Below are positions 1-13,425 of a stretch of DNA of 64,000 nucleotides, piece after piece. The notes beneath the pieces are model-generated. The model did no database searches and was not told the DNA's origin. It saw nothing but the letters and a program-made list of their open reading frames with translations. A program made the translations under genes and the position numbers. The DNA is taken from positions 1,629,960 to 1,693,959 of the forward strand of contig JAJEKV010000052.1 in NCBI GenBank assembly GCA_021234155.1. Direction: 5' to 3'. Source of the DNA: Isoetes taiwanensis. Taxonomy: Eukaryota; Streptophyta; Lycopodiopsida; Isoetales; Isoetaceae. How positions within the stretch are numbered: position 1 is the stretch's first letter; each line of letters begins with the position of its first letter.

Positions 1-90
1 TTGTAACACATATTGGCAGAGGCTTTTTCAGGACGTTTTATCTTTATCTTTGTTCTTTCTTAAATGTGGATGCATCTGTGTTAATTGTAG

Positions 91-3000
91 GTTGCGGCAT
101 AGAGGACCTGATTGAGTGGCCTTTTTCATAACGAGAACAACTTCTTATCACATGAAAGACTGGCAATTGTAGATCCAAAATCTGGAGATCAGCCATTGTT
201 TAATGAGGATAAGACTATTGTTGTTGCTGTAAGTTTCATCATTTCTGAGCCAGAAGAGATGTTGGTTGCAATATTATTTGCAGTAAAGGTTGCATCTTTT
301 ATCTTTGATTAAAGTTAGATTGTGTGCAGATCAAAATTTGTGCTCAGGTTTCTATTTTGATGTTTTGTGGCTTTATTGGCAGGCTAATGGCGAAATTTAT
401 AACCACGAACAACTGAAGGCAACTTCTTCTCATAAATATCACACTCAAAGTGACTGTGAAGTCATAGCTCATCTGGTAAATTAATTAAAGCTAAGTAAAA
501 GTATGGTGTCTATTCATTCGTTAAGTAAATTTCAAAGCACGCTTAGCCCCATCAGAATATTATAGTTATTCTTCTGAAGCAAATATCATATTTCAATTAA
601 GACAAACACCTCCAACTGGGGTAATTGACCTGCATATATCACGACTTTTATCATAAGTCTTATTTAGACACTTTTGCTTATGCACAACTGGCTATGGCAG
701 TATGAAGACATTGGCGAGGGATATGGTGAAACAACTAGATGGCATATTTTCATTTGTACTGCTTGACACACGAGATAATAAACTTTTTGCTGCGCACGTG
801 ATCCTATTGGTGTTACTCCTTTTGTATTTAGGTTGGGGACATGATGGTATGTACTTCAAAATCTCTGTATTTTTTTTGTGATTGTGAGATATTACATGTC
901 TTTTTAAATTAATGGGTAAATATCCACACCATCTTGGCAGGAACAAAATATATGAACCTGTTTTTAGGTTCTATTTGGATTGTTTGATGAAATGGACTAT
1001 GGAGAAATGCACCTTATGTTGAGATAAACAATAAAACTTTAAGCGTCTAGGCATGTTTCTTGTTCTCATTCATCTCAACAAATGGATTGGCAAAAGGCCC
1101 CTGCTAATATCGTTTTTTTTTTCTTTTTTTTTTTCTTTCTGACCATGAGCTTATGTCTAGCATGAAGCAAAATGGCAAGGCTTAAAATTGATCAAGTTCT
1201 TGTCTGATCAGGGTCTGTCTGGTTTGCATCGGAAATGAAGGCTTTAAAGGATGACTGCAGTTGGTTTAAATATTTCCACCTGGTCATGCCTTTTCCAGTA
1301 AAAGAGGTAATATTTGTACTGCAGACATGATTAGGTATTTCTTAGTTGAAATGTGTTGTAAAAGTTAGTTATTGATCAAGGTCAATTTGAGGCCTTAAAA
1401 TTGTTACTGGAGCATAGTTAAAGAAATTTTGATGACCTTAACTTTAGACAAACACCTAGTGATCAAAGGTGGACATGTGGGGGCAAGGATTATTAAAAAT
1501 TTTGTTAAGGTATGTCGCGTTCTCCTTCTTAGGTGGTGTGTTATTATTGTATGCAGGAGGTCTTTATAGGTGGCATGATTCCCTTGGAATCTCAATCTGA
1601 TTCCATCAACTCCTTATAATGCTATTATTCTCCGGGAAGCATTTGAAAAGGTCAGATTTTTTCAATAAAAAGGCCTTGGATGTCAATATAATACACATGC
1701 AGAAGCTATCATATGTCATTTCAATCATGACTACCTTCGGTGATATCAATTCACCAGCAGATATTAACATCATTGATATCTAATTCACGCAGCAATACTA
1801 ACAGAAGTTAGATATTTTTCTGAGCAGGGCATGGGGTTTCAAGCATGAATTACGGTTACTAATAGTTCAACTCTGGAAATGTTTTTATGACATGACAAAA
1901 CATGAATGCTTCACAACTTGAGCTATCTTCATATCTTATGATCTAAGATCTAAAGCAGTAAGGACCTGTTTTAAATGTCTGTTATACAATGTTCTGCGAG
2001 GCAGTTATCAAACGCTTGATGACAGATGTTCCATTCGTGTGCTTTATCTGGAGGTTTGGATTCCTCACTTGTTGCATCAGTAGCTTCACGACATTTGGCT
2101 GGCACAAAAGCAGCAAATCAATGGGGAACAAAGCTTCATTCTTTTTGTGTTGGCCTAAAGGTCAAGAAGTTTCTCTGTTGTACAACAACAATTTTTACGT
2201 GCGCATAAATAATCGTGTTAGTCTTTATGAGTGAGCTGAAATGGTTTCTTGAAACCAGGGATCTCCAGACCTGGAAGCTGCAAGAGAAGTTGCAGACTAC
2301 CTTGGTACAGTACATCATGAGTTCCATTTCACAGTCCAGGTAAGTTATTGTAATGGGTAGCTTTTGGAGAGTGGAATCTATGTCCTTATTCCTAGCAAAA
2401 TGTCCTTTTTGGAAATGTTCAGGATGGTCTGGATGCTCTTGCAGACGTGATTTACCACATAGAAACCTATGATGTCACAACAGTACGTGCTAGCACCCCA
2501 ATGTTCTTATTGGCTCGGAAAATACATGCCTTGGGGGTGAAAATGGTCTTATCAGGTGAGGGTTCAGATGAGATATTTGGAGGATACTTGTACTTCCACA
2601 AAGCGCCTAGCAAGGAGGAATTGCATAAAGAGACTTGTCGAAAGGTATTAGATTACTTTTCTTCTGACATGAATTCAGCAGGTCAACTGATTCATTCCGT
2701 GAATATAGATTGAGGCTTTGCATCTTTATGATTGCTTGAGGGCAAATAAGGCTACGTCAGCATGGGGGGTAGAAGCTCGTGTTCCTTTTCTTGATAAGGA
2801 TTTCATGAAAGTTGCGATGAACATCGATCCTGCCGAAAAGATGGTGATGCCATTATTTTCTAGTGTGTATATGACAAAAAGTCTGAAAATAGTTCATGAT
2901 CATTGTTATTATTCTTTCTTTCAGGTAGGTCTTAAAGATGGGCGCATAGAAAAAATGGATACTTCGTAAAGCATTTGATGATGAGGATCATCCGTATCTA

Positions 3001-3605
3001 CCCAAAGTAAAGAGAGCTATATAATGGCCAATAGTGGTAATTATTTGCATATGTCCTAGTCTTGAAGATAACAACTCAAATTCCTGTATGCAGCACATAT
3101 TATATCGCCAGAAAGAGCAGTTCGAGTGACGGGGTCGGTTATAACTGGATTGATGGTTTTAAAGGCACATGCAGACACCCATGTACGAATCTACAAAAAC
3201 TTGTGGAACATATCAAAGTTTTTTTTGTTTAGCTGGGCTGATAAATGGTTTTATGATTTGTACTCCCCTTTGGGGCAGATAACAAATCAGATGATGGCAA
3301 ATGCTAAGTATGTCTTCCCCCGTAATCCACCAGCGACAAAGGAGGCATATTACTATCGCATGCTTTTTGAGAAGTTGTTTCCTCAGGTATTGAGGTTTAC
3401 ATGCCTAGTTTTGAATTTGATATTTTTCTGTTTCAGAGTAAATCTTATTTTAGCCATGTGGTTTCAGGAATCAGCAAGACTCACCATCCCAAGTGGACCC
3501 AGCATAGCGTGCAGTACTGCTGCAGCTATTGCATGGGATGAGGCATGGTCTCAAAATTTTGATCCTTCTGGACGTGCTATTGGGGTGCATGTTGCTGCCT
3601 TCTGA
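91..3605 (+). CDS. ASN: Asparagine synthetase (glutamine-hydrolysing), 5'-partial, with frame breaks
   Basis: Makes asparagine from aspartate, ATP and glutamine in the cytosol. Fourteen exons follow GT-AG borders: 91-228, 383-475, 701-846, 1212-1306, 1557-1650, 2001-2160, 2259-2339, 2423-2644, 2709-2843, 2925-3006, 3094-3182, 3279-3386 and 3468-3605 are clear; the first exon, with the catalytic Cys2, lies outside the window. Recognisable blocks are LRHRGPD and [11 protein letters not shown] (glutaminase domain), the PP-loop SGGLDSSL near 2050, [30 protein letters not shown] and the C-terminal [16 protein letters not shown]. Exons 2259-2339, 2423-2644, 3279-3386 and 3468-3605 are open. Exons 91-228, 701-846, 1212-1306, 1557-1650, 2001-2160, 2925-3006 and 3094-3182 each need one or more 1-2 base indel corrections, e.g. 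a lost G at the Trp codon after RGPD near 113. Breaks are indels rather than nonsense substitutions, so either a decaying copy or assembly error. Identity is certain; functional status is not. Confidence 0.9.
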
Positions 3606-3973
3606 AACGGAGGAAATCTACCATAGAACAACTTACATAACAAAATAAAAATAATGAAAGTATACTTCAGCTAAAAGAAGTAAACACGAGTAAAACAACT
3701 TCCAACATGAATACACTTATATAAGTTAAAGCGTGAAACCAAGTGCTAATTAAAAGCACGTTTGTATATAATGTTGTAATGCAAATATGAATAATTCAAA
3801 CCTCTCCCATTACATTAATCAGTGCAAAGTATGCGCGGTTATGCAAATTTCTTGCAATATTGTGTTGAGAATATAGAACAAGCCATGCAGATTCTTTTTG
3901 GTTTTATTTTAGATTCGGGGAAGTTTATCATGTATCAGGGCCAGCCTCTTGATATTCAGAATTGCACAATTAG
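3606..3973. other. Convergent intergenic gap
   Basis: AT-rich spacer between the stop codon of asparagine synthetase and the 3' end of the opposite-strand PPR gene. It must hold both 3' UTRs. No repeat or other gene was recognised. Confidence 0.5.
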
Positions 3974-6420
3974 CTAGGTTAGAATTACAATAAATTCTGC
4001 AAGCACTAAGGAAGGCTCCCCAAACTGCAGTGTCGGGAAGCATGGCATTGCATCAATAAAATCCTTTATTCTTTGTAAAATGACCTGCTTGCCGCCAAGG
4101 AGATCAACCATATCATGTATAATGTTCATGTCTTGGTACCGTCTCATGATGTTGAGCCATGCAAACAAAATAGCTATATCCTGCACTAACTTGACCTATG
4201 TTGCTACGACGACGAAGAGAATGGGAAGGAATGCAACCCCATCAGGCTGAATACCATGTTGTTGCATCTGCTCAAAAGTGCAAGGACCTCTTTGATATTC
4301 CCTTGTTGTGAATATCCTGGCATGTTGCAGTCCAAGAAATAAGATCTTTCCCAGGCATTCTACGAAAAGCTTCTCTACAATTTTCTATGCTTCCACATTT
4401 AGCATACATGTCAACAAGAGTATTCCAGACAGAGCTTGGTCCAACTCCGCTACCATCATCAACAAGATTGCCATGAAAACACTTACCCAACTCTAAAGCT
4501 CCTATGATGGGAACAGACACCCAAAATAGTACCATAGGTGATCTTGTTTGGATTCAAACCACAGGTTTGCATGTGAGTGAAAAAGAATTATGGCTTCTTT
4601 TGTTTTGCCCATGCTCAACATATCCTGAAATTAAAGCATGACATGAAAATGGATCTTGTGCAGGCATTCTGTCAAATATTTTAATGGCATGGTGAATGTC
4701 TTCACATTGAATATACATGGCAAGAATGCAGCTCCACGGGGATAAACTTGATTTATCAATGCTGGCATGAATAAATTTCCCCAGCCTACAATTTGTGCAC
4801 GCTCCCCAATACAGTGGCATATGTAACTTCATCTGATTCAGGCCATCCTGTTGCATTTTGCGAAATAAGATGAATACTGCCTTAAGATTTCCCTGTTCAC
4901 TATATGCCGAAATCATCGCTGTCCATGAGACCACATTTCTTGCAGGCATTCTATTGAATAACATGCACGCATTCTCGATACTACCACATCTAGCATACAT
5001 ACCAACAAGGGCGCTGTTTACAAATAAGTTAGATTCAAACCCATGCATCAAAAGACATACATGGATATGTGTGCCCCGATTTATATCTTCTTTGCCAGTG
5101 TATGCTGACAGAACACTAACATGTGTAACTTCATCTGGTCTAATATCATCTGCTTGCATCAATTCAAACAAGTGTTTGATACGAATCACCATGTTGGACA
5201 CATCCACAGAGCATTGCATTCCACGAGATTATATCATGCATTGACATTGTATTAAAGACTCTACTTGAATCCTGCATACTATTACACCTAACATACATTG
5301 AGATCACTGCATTTCCAATCGTAATATCAAGCTCTAAAGCAGATTTCATAAAATGGGCATATGACAGTTTTGCAATCCATAACGATCTAAGCCCACCACA
5401 TGCATTCAACAAGTTAACATATGTGACCCTGTTTGGCTTCATCCCATGTTGCTTCATGCCAATGAAACAATTAAAAGCTTTGCTGCCATCCAAAAGTTTG
5501 GCATATCCTGTCATCAACCCATTGCATGAAATAATTTCTGGAGCATTCACTCTACAGAAGACCTGGCAGGCATCTTCCATGTTTCTATGACTGCTATACA
5601 TGCCAATTAAGGCATGTGCAATGGATATATATGATTGTGTATGACGTTTCAGCAGTTCAGCATGAATTTTCTTGCCCCATTGTGCAAATCTTACATTAGA
5701 ACATACACCCAAAATGGTAATATATGTGACATTATTTGGCTCCACGCCTTGTTGTTGAATGTGGATGAAAAGATCAAGGGCCTCATAAAAATCTCCTTGT
5801 TCAGAATATCCTGAGATCATAGTAGTTAAGGCAACAACATTTCTTGCATATTGTTCAAATACTAGACGAGCCTGGTAAACATTTCCACATTTGATCTACA
5901 TCCGAATAAGAGCACTGGCCAGGAAGACACCAGATTGCAGGCCAGATATCATGAACTGGGCATGAATAATCTTGCCATAGCTTTCTAGTTCTGAACTAGC
6001 ACATCCACACAAAACACTAGTGTAGGTGAACTTATCTGGCAGAACTCCCTCTTGCTGCATTTCAAAAAACAATTTGACAGCAGCATAGCCATTCTTGTTT
6101 CGAATCTGTGCTACAATGATCGTGGTCCATGTAACCACATCCCTGTCATGCATTTGATCAAATACCTGATATGCATCTATCAATCTCTGACAGTTAGCAT
6201 ACATATTAATAAGCGAATTTGCCAAGAAAACATTTAAGCTGAATTGGTTCCTGAGAATACCGGCATGGACTAGAGCACCTTTACCCCCAGATTTTGACTT
6301 GGTGCAAGCTTTGCAAAAATAAAGGCAGCCTGAATGGAGTCTTTAGACGGACCTTGTATATCAAGCAACTTCAAAACGTTAAGCTGAAAATGGAGATTTG
6401 GCCAGCTTTGCATATTGAAC
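3974..6420 (-). CDS. PLS-class pentatricopeptide-repeat protein with E-type C-terminus, frame-broken
   Basis: PPR proteins of this class bind organellar RNA and commonly direct C-to-U editing. Repeats of about 35 residues run almost end to end: SLINMYANC and DVVTWTTII near 6220-6130, GKIIHAQFM near 5960, MISGYSEQGDFYEAL near 5815, IISWNAML near 5240, ALVGMYARCGSIENA near 5010, NVVSWTAMISAYSEQ near 4940, TLVDMYAKCGSIENC near 4420. A degenerate E-type motif (MVDLLGG...IDAMPC) lies near 4100. Repeat homology continues upstream to about 6420, beyond the first Met of the open part. Breaks: an in-frame TAG at about 5896 where the repeat expects Tyr; frameshifts near 5220, 4590 and 4505; and a fragmented C-terminus below 4270. 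No intron is evident, as usual for this family. No DYW domain is seen. Target transcript unknown. Either a pseudogene or an error-containing copy of a real gene. Confidence 0.88.
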
Positions 6421-6570
6421 AATGATAGACTGACAGTAATAAGAAACCTGTATAATAACTGTACTATAACTCTGCGGAAAAATGAGAGGTTAAAATTTGG
6501 GGGAAAAACTCCTGTTGGCTCTTATCTATGCGCAAAATTAGATGGCTGTTTTGATGTTTCATAGATGGGT
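6421..6570. other. Spacer upstream of the PPR gene
   Basis: AT-rich sequence that would contain the PPR promoter. No specific motif is claimed. Confidence 0.3.
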
Positions 6571-7362
6571 CTACGTAAAAGATGATGATGATGAAGTTGA
6601 CATTCCCATTTTTTTATTTGACGCGCATTTTTGGATCGATTGACTCGCGTTAATGTCACCTAAAGTGACATTTCCCAAACAATGAAGTTTGGCGAAGGCA
6701 TTCTGTCACTTTTTCTAATTTTTTTCCTCTGCTTAATTTTTAGCGCTGGCGTTGTGTTCTTGGTTGGCGATCTTCCTGCTTATGCTAAACTTTTAAAGCA
6801 TCATTCTTCCGGTGTGCATTAAAATTTTGCAGACCATTGTTTGTTGGCATTTGGACGAAGTTTTTGAAGAATCTTGCTCGCTTTTGAAGAATCTTTGCCC
6901 TCAAACAAAGTCAAGATGGGGTCATGTGATGGTTGCCACCATTTGTGTTTTTCTTTGCCCTAACATTTTGAAACCATTGGAAAATTTCATGATTCTTTGC
7001 TTGCAAACAACAACATTAAATATGTAAAATGAGCATGATGATGAGCCCGAAGACGGGAAACCCGATGCGGGATGCCTATTTTGCAAGAAACTAGGCATCT
7101 TCAAAGAGAGATGCCGTTCCTAATTTGTTTGAGGTTCACTAACAAACAAAAGGAGTTGTATTTTAGGATTATTTCCTTGATCTAAAGAGCCACCCCGAAA
7201 CTCGATTGTGTCAAAAGGCAAAGTATTATTCTTGTTTTTTACGTGTTTCTTTTGATATTCATTGTTTCTTAGAACTAAAGCCGCAATGTTTCTCAGAGGT
7301 TTAAAGCAAGGATGATCTTTATATAAAGCAATGTAGTTCTTCCATATTACACAACAAACATT
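6571..7362. repeat. Left copy of a diverged long direct repeat (LTR-like)
   Basis: Shares ordered blocks with 9496-10290: a GATGATGATGATGAAG start, a block with AACTTTTAAAG(C/A)ATCATTCT, then TCAAACA(A/C)AAGTCAAGATGG, a block around GAAACCATTGGAAAA, ACAACATTAAA(T/C)AT, CTAGGCATCT, AACAAACAAAAGGA and AAAGAGCCACC. The order is identical and the spacing similar, so the two are homologous. Candidate LTRs of an old element; no clean TG/CA ends or target-site duplication found. Confidence 0.6.
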
Positions 7363-9495
7363 CTTGAGAGGGAGGATGAAAACAAGCTTGCTAGTTTGAA
7401 CATATCCGGCGATGCTAACGAATCATCCAACTGGCCAATTTTGCAGAGTGCATTAGTTTACGCTAGTTTGGAGGAAGCTATTGCAAAGTATAACTTTCGA
7501 AAATGGTTAGCCTTTGATCCCCATTTCTTCTGATATATAGCATTCTACCATGTAGGCTTAGTTAGAAAAAATTCGGGGTAGATGCCGGAGGTATTAGCGG
7601 TGCTCAGCACGCCAGAAAGACCGCTTCCCCAAGAAATGCATTAGACGATTGGAGGAACTTTTTGGTATTCTTTGGAGAAACGTGAAGAGTTGGATCTTTC
7701 CTTATTTGCTTCTTTATTAGAGAAGTTTATGATGCAAAACTAGAGGAAATAAAGGATCATTCTACCCTCCAGAATCGTGAGTATAATTTGTTTATATTTG
7801 TTAGTTGTTTTATATTTGTTTTATATTTACTACCGCAACTTTGAACCAAACAAAGCTTCATGAAAAAAAGATGAAATTTGGGTACAATCGAAAGAGGAAC
7901 AAATAAATTACCCAATTGCTAATAGTGGGAGTTTCACCATGTAAAATTTTGGATGAAATCCACTCCTATATTCCAAAACAACCACATCATCACTGTGTGA
8001 CATGAGATTGATCTAGAAACATCCCTCGAAATTAAAGAAAAGGAAAATCCCTGGGGATGCCATATGGTCCCAATTGCTTCTTCAGTATGTTGATCATTCG
8101 ATTAGTCATCCAAAAGGTTTGCCCAAACAAAATAGTTCTTTTTACTATTGTGTGGCTAGGCATTGCTATTGAGAAGGGTTTAGGAGCATCCTTGCATGCT
8201 GATTTCTTTGTTGGATGAAAATGGAGATGAATACCTTGAATACAAAGTGGAAAGGCTTTCCAAGAATAATGAAACTTACTATGAATCATTATCAAGAGGA
8301 ACAATTTAAAGCACCTTGTCATTTCTTTTCGGTTGCCATGTAGTTCTTACATTGGAGCATTAAAGCAAATTTTATTATCAAAAAGCCTAATATCTTGGTG
8401 TCACCGATCCCCATCTCGTTTCAATCCTTACCTTTCTCGATGCAATCCTCCACCTATCGGTTCAATTCTAAAAATAGGTGGACCGCTCCAAAATTGGCTT
8501 TCATTCAAGTAAATGTTGTTGACTTCAAACTGAGGGCGGGTATTCTTGCAACTGCTTAAATTCCGTTTTCGAATGACAAGAGCTCATGTTCCTATGAATA
8601 TTGGGATTTGAACGACCTCCCAGTGAGCAATTTGAAAGCATATTCTAGGTGTGTTTTTCTTCATTGTTCTTTCCTTTTGCTATCTAATGTGTTCTAATTT
8701 AGAATGTACCTCCTATCACAAAACTTGGATTTGCCCAACAAAGTGTGCTATGTCATGTGTTTCCCAAACCTTTTGATCACAATGGAATCCTCAGAATGTT
8801 TGAAGATGTATGGAAAGAATCGGCCGACAAGTTGGATGATATGGATCGAAGACGGGTAGTTCCCGCTTGCCGTTTACAGTAATATGGATATTTACGGTAG
8901 CCCTTTCTTTGCCCACTTCATGTTCCAAGTTGGAAATGGATTCCAAAGTACACCTGAATGGTGGAAATGCTAGAAGCTTACCTCTCCTACTTTTGATCTA
9001 CATTTCCGCTTCGATTTGAAGGAGGATGATATACAAGCAACAAACATTTAGATATTTTGACGGGAGCTCTCCATGATGAAGGCAGGTTTTCAAAACATTA
9101 ATGTTCGGAGGTTGGCAAAATGCGGTGGTTATTTTGGATTCGGGGTTTGATTCTATGCCGTCATGTCTCGGAATCATCACGGTTTGATAAAGGGTTTGGC
9201 CCTTAAATTGTGGAAGTTCTTGGTTTTGGACCTGCTATACGCTTGAAGTTCTTGTGTTTTAATGCTTTTGATTGTAATGTTTTTGAATCGCCATTGATAC
9301 TTTTAGTATCGGACTTTGTCTTATATCCCAATGCACAAAATGTATGAAGATATTTTGAGTCCTAAATTTGTTGGGGTCAAACCCCAAATTGCAAGTAATC
9401 CTGAAGGGTAGCATTACAATTAACTTAATCCATCCAAAAAAAAAACAAGTACATGTGGGATAAAAAAGAAATGTAACCCAAGCAAACTTTCACTT
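7363..9495. mobile_element. Region between the two LTR-like repeats, degraded
   Basis: Lies between the direct repeats at 6571-7362 and 9496-10290. No gag, protease, RT or integrase motif was recognised. Short protein-like stretches occur, for example DENGDEYLEYKVERLS near 8215 (+) and the two blocks listed separately at 8491-8890. Best read as the interior of an old or non-autonomous element. Confidence 0.35.
8491..8890 (+). pseudogene. Unrecognised protein-like stretch, possibly two exons
   Basis: Two segments read like protein. The first, 8491-8648, contains KLAFIQVNVVDFKLRAGI and YEYWDLNDLPVSNLKAYS, broken by one stop. The second, from about 8703, contains LGFAQQSVLCHVFPKPFDH and FEDVWKESADKLDDMDRRR. 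Between them 8649-8702 has GT...AG borders, though the phase does not join cleanly. I do not recognise the family and assign no function. It may be the coding remnant of the element flanked by the repeats. Confidence 0.3.
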
Positions 9496-10290
9496 AAAAG
9501 ATGATGATGATGAAGCATGATGCATGATTTTATTTGTACTCCATTTTGGATCGAAATGTAAATATGACAAGGCGTTATCGTCGCCTTCTATAACATTCAT
9601 GAGATGTGGAAGCATTCTAACCTAGGACATTGACTAAAGTTTTTTAACCTCAAAAGTTAATTTTGAGACAGTAATTGAAGCCATTTAGTTAAAGTTCTAG
9701 AATGGTACTAAACTTTTAAAGAATCATTCTAGCGGTGTATTATCATTCGGGTGTATTCAAAATTTTTTTAAGAAAAAACATTGGATGTTGGCATATGCCT
9801 TGCTCTTATGCCATGAATCTAATTTGTAGCCCTCAAACACAAGTCAAGATGGGGTCAACGATGGGGGGCAAAATCTTGGTTGATTACCCTAACATTTGAT
9901 GAAACCATTGGAAAAATATCATTTTATATTTAGCGGAATAAAAGTACAACATTAAACATATAAAATAGATTACTATAGGAGAAGCCTCCCGACATCTTCA
10001 TCCTTTATCATCCGGGCATACTAGGCATCTCAAAGGAGATATACATGAGTATACCTGGTGATCTCCCATAACAAACAAAAGGAAAGATCAAAAGATTATT
10101 GGAAAAAAGAGCCACCCCCGAAAGCTTTTTTACATTGAAAAAATAAAGTTTGATACTCCATACGCAAAGATAGAAGGAAGCACCATAATATGAGACCAAA
10201 TTAGTTGCTCATTGTTATAAAAAGCAAAAACAGTTCTTCCGTACCTAAAAAGGCATAGACAAAGAGCCCAAAAAGACTCCTCCCAAAACT
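9496..10290. repeat. Right copy of the diverged long direct repeat (LTR-like)
   Basis: Partner of 6571-7362, same orientation, with the same ordered blocks (GATGATGATGATGAAG, TCAAGATGGGGTCA, GAAACCATTGGAAAA, CTAGGCATCT, AACAAACAAAAGGA). Divergence is high, implying an old insertion if these are LTRs. Confidence 0.6.
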
Positions 10291-11212
10291 GTCTCATGAT
10301 ATATAAGCTTCTTCCTGCTCAATGATATCCTAGCAAGACCCTAAATTGATCTCATTTGAGAGCGCTTTAATCCATTCAAATAATTCCCCAATTCCACCAA
10401 AACCTCATGATAAAAGACAAATTCTTGATCAATTCTTGAAAATTCAGTTGCCTCCTAAGAAGAAAGAACGGACAAGGAAATCCTATGCGACAGAGTCCCA
10501 CCCGTGTGTAATGAAGGTTCTTGATCAAAAACGAGAAGTCGCTTCTATGGCCAATCCTCGATGTAATCTTCAACTCTAGAGGATAAAGGAATCGCCCATT
10601 TTGCCTTTTCAGGTGTGTCAGAAGAAAGATTGGAAATGATCCTTCTCTTAAAAGCAAAAGAACATTATGCTTTCATAAAGACAAAACCGTGCTTTCGAAG
10701 CCAAAAATATGATCAGCCAACGTTAGTGGCATGAAGGCATGAAGGGAGACATGGAAAAACCACCATAAAGCCACATCATCAAGGAGAAAATTTACAAGAA
10801 AACATCGGAAAAAATCTTTCAAGACTCGCTCATCCCATGCTAGCATCCCAAACACCTTCTTCTCCCTCGATTTTGGAGCAGCAAAGTGCCGAACCGGCGA
10901 GAGGGCCCAAACAAAATAGTTCCGGCCCTAGCGGCATGCACCAAGAACCATCGGCCGAGCACCCTTTGATGCCCGTTTCTCCCGCTGAGTTTTACGACGA
11001 AAATGGAAGGGAGAAGCCTAATGCCTAATACTTGTAAACTTACGCAACAACAAAGATGCTTCGCCATGATAAATGGGCAGATTATATTTGTAGCCAATCT
11101 TATGGAGAAATTTGCGAGAAGACCTATAAATAAAGAATGTGACAAAGTCAACATCAAGACCCACAACAAAGCTGCCCTTGAACTCTTCCCCATCAAATCC
11201 AAATCCTTATGA
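10291..11212 (+). pseudogene. Unrecognised coding-like tract
   Basis: Short plus-strand reading frames in different phases follow one another: 10346-10579 (Lys/Pro-rich), a stretch near 10610-10730 reading SEERLEMILLLKAKEHYAF, 10837-11028 (Pro/Ser/Gln-rich, low complexity) and 11003-11212. Their succession suggests one broken gene, perhaps an ORF1 or gag-type transposon protein. No zinc knuckle or other diagnostic motif is visible. Confidence 0.25.
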
Positions 11213-13425
11213 TCAACACTTCCTCAACATAAGCAAAACAAAGACATGAAGGCTACCTCAAAAGCTTCTTCCACAATCAACCATACCCAAGACAAAACAC
11301 AAAGACCAAGATATAAAAGCCCTCACTCAGAAACTCCTGAGGACATAGCCACACCTCCAATTCCTTTTAGATGGCAATCTCGGCAATGGCCTCCATCGGC
11401 TCCAAAGACATCGTTCTAAAGGCCATCGCCAACGAGGTAACTTCTCAAAATAAGAACCCTTTCCCTAGCCCTCTCAACCATAGCAATCCCAAACCCCTAT
11501 TAAATAACTAAAATACCATTTCCACAAACTCATACCCCTCAACCTAAGACAATCTTATGTTATGCCAACCCCAAACAACAATTGCAGAATTTAATAGAAA
11601 GGTTAGGCAAAATTATAGACACAGACAAAGAAACCAATAAAATTGCAAATGAGAGAGTAAAAAGATCAAGTCAGATTTCCATTGCAAGTCTATGTTGCCA
11701 CATTGAGATAGTTCAAAACTCAACTGCATTGAGGTAGTTCAAACTATTTCCTAGGTACTTCATCTAGCTGCAATATTCTTCACAAACTTGGATAGATCAA
11801 TGTTGCTTCCTCCGGGGACAATGATGCAGTTATTGAATGTTCCTCCTGAAAAGCTAGCAGAAGCAACTTCCACTAATAGATTGAAGGCCACCCTCAACCT
11901 CACATCTACAATTTCTTCAAGGGAAACATTGTCGAAGGGATCATCTAACTTAGAATGTTTCAAAACAATGGGATTCATAGCAATAGCTACAATCTTCATC
12001 CAGACTTTAATTTTTTAATCTCCAAAGCGCTACATTAGGATCCAAATTCAAACTACCTGCACAAGAAGAATCACACATTCAAATATTACTAACTTTCTAA
12101 ATCCTAACAACAACTGAATTCTAACTACTAGCCTACTAAAGATTCAAGATTCTTAGGCCCCATTACAAGAAAACGACATCGTAATATCTCAATTCACTTT
12201 TATACACCCTCATCAAACATCATGCACGTGCACTAATCATTGAACGACTTTCAAACTATTGACATTTGTACCTCACATTTCAAGTTCGATGTTTTATCAT
12301 ATCTAGGCTTAAAAGCAGAACACAGGAATAGATTCTAGAAATTATTAACAGTACTAAATAAAAAAACTACACTTACTGCTTGTAAACCTCGGGAGTCCTA
12401 TGCCCTGTCACACCCATGCAACTTCTACAGGAACATTGGCCCTTGCTAGCCTTATTACCTAACCTAAATGTTTGCCAGAAATTTAACTTCAATACCTATA
12501 GTTTGCAACATATATTTCATCCAATATCCTGTCACTTTTGCTCCCATCCTATGCTTTTTGGTTGTACCAAACCACGCAAAAGATAGGTTAAAGTATTGAA
12601 AAAATTAAATCTAAACAAACAAAAATTAAAAGCAAAGAAAATACTTACATGTGATTAATGAATTGATGTGCAAGAATATAAAAGCATTCTGCATTTTTAT
12701 CTCCAAATTTTGGTAACCATTGGACATGCATTTAATTGTCAACACAACATCTTCTTCAAGCATCAAAGAGGTTGTCCGAAAATGGAAGGGCCAAGCCCTA
12801 TCTTCTTGATACTTCCAAAAGAGAGATCATAATTTTTTGCTCAATCTTTCATTGTTATTCTAAAACACCCCTTTAACATCAACTACCACAACTATAAACT
12901 AGTAACCAACTCTCTCCCTCTATAGCAAACCTTGACAAATCAAAGGTAATAAAATCTTCTTTGAAGACCTCTCGCTACTAAAAATGGAATGATCCATATA
13001 AAATAAAAGTGCTAGTTCTTGTTGTAACTTATATCTCATCCATTCGCCTTTTTCTGGCGCTTGCCCCGTGCTGCGATCTAATATGGATATCTTGTCTTTT
13101 TGGCATTAGCAAATATTGCACTTTTTTTTATATCACAAATGGTATCCCCTCGACACCGTAAAACCCTATTCTTAAGGCCCCCGTGGAAAGAACTTGATAA
13201 TAGCTCTAAACCCTTCCTTTTTCTCTATCTTTTGAGCATGCAACAAGTAGCAAACCGCATTAGTATTTAAATAAAAAGTATTAAATAAATTTTGAATCTA
13301 CACTCATGTTTCGGCAAAATTGTCTACATCGCCCATTCTATCTTATTAATCTTTGTGCCACCACATTAACCTCCTCACTAAGAATCCTCCGTTAAGAAAG
13401 GTACTTTTCAGATCTTATCACAAAA
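11213..13425. other. Intergenic sequence without a recognised gene
   Basis: AT-rich. A minus-strand open stretch at 11760-11999 (including VSLEEIVDVRLRVAFNLLVE) is not recognised and is not called a gene. Otherwise no conserved motif was seen. Confidence 0.4.
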
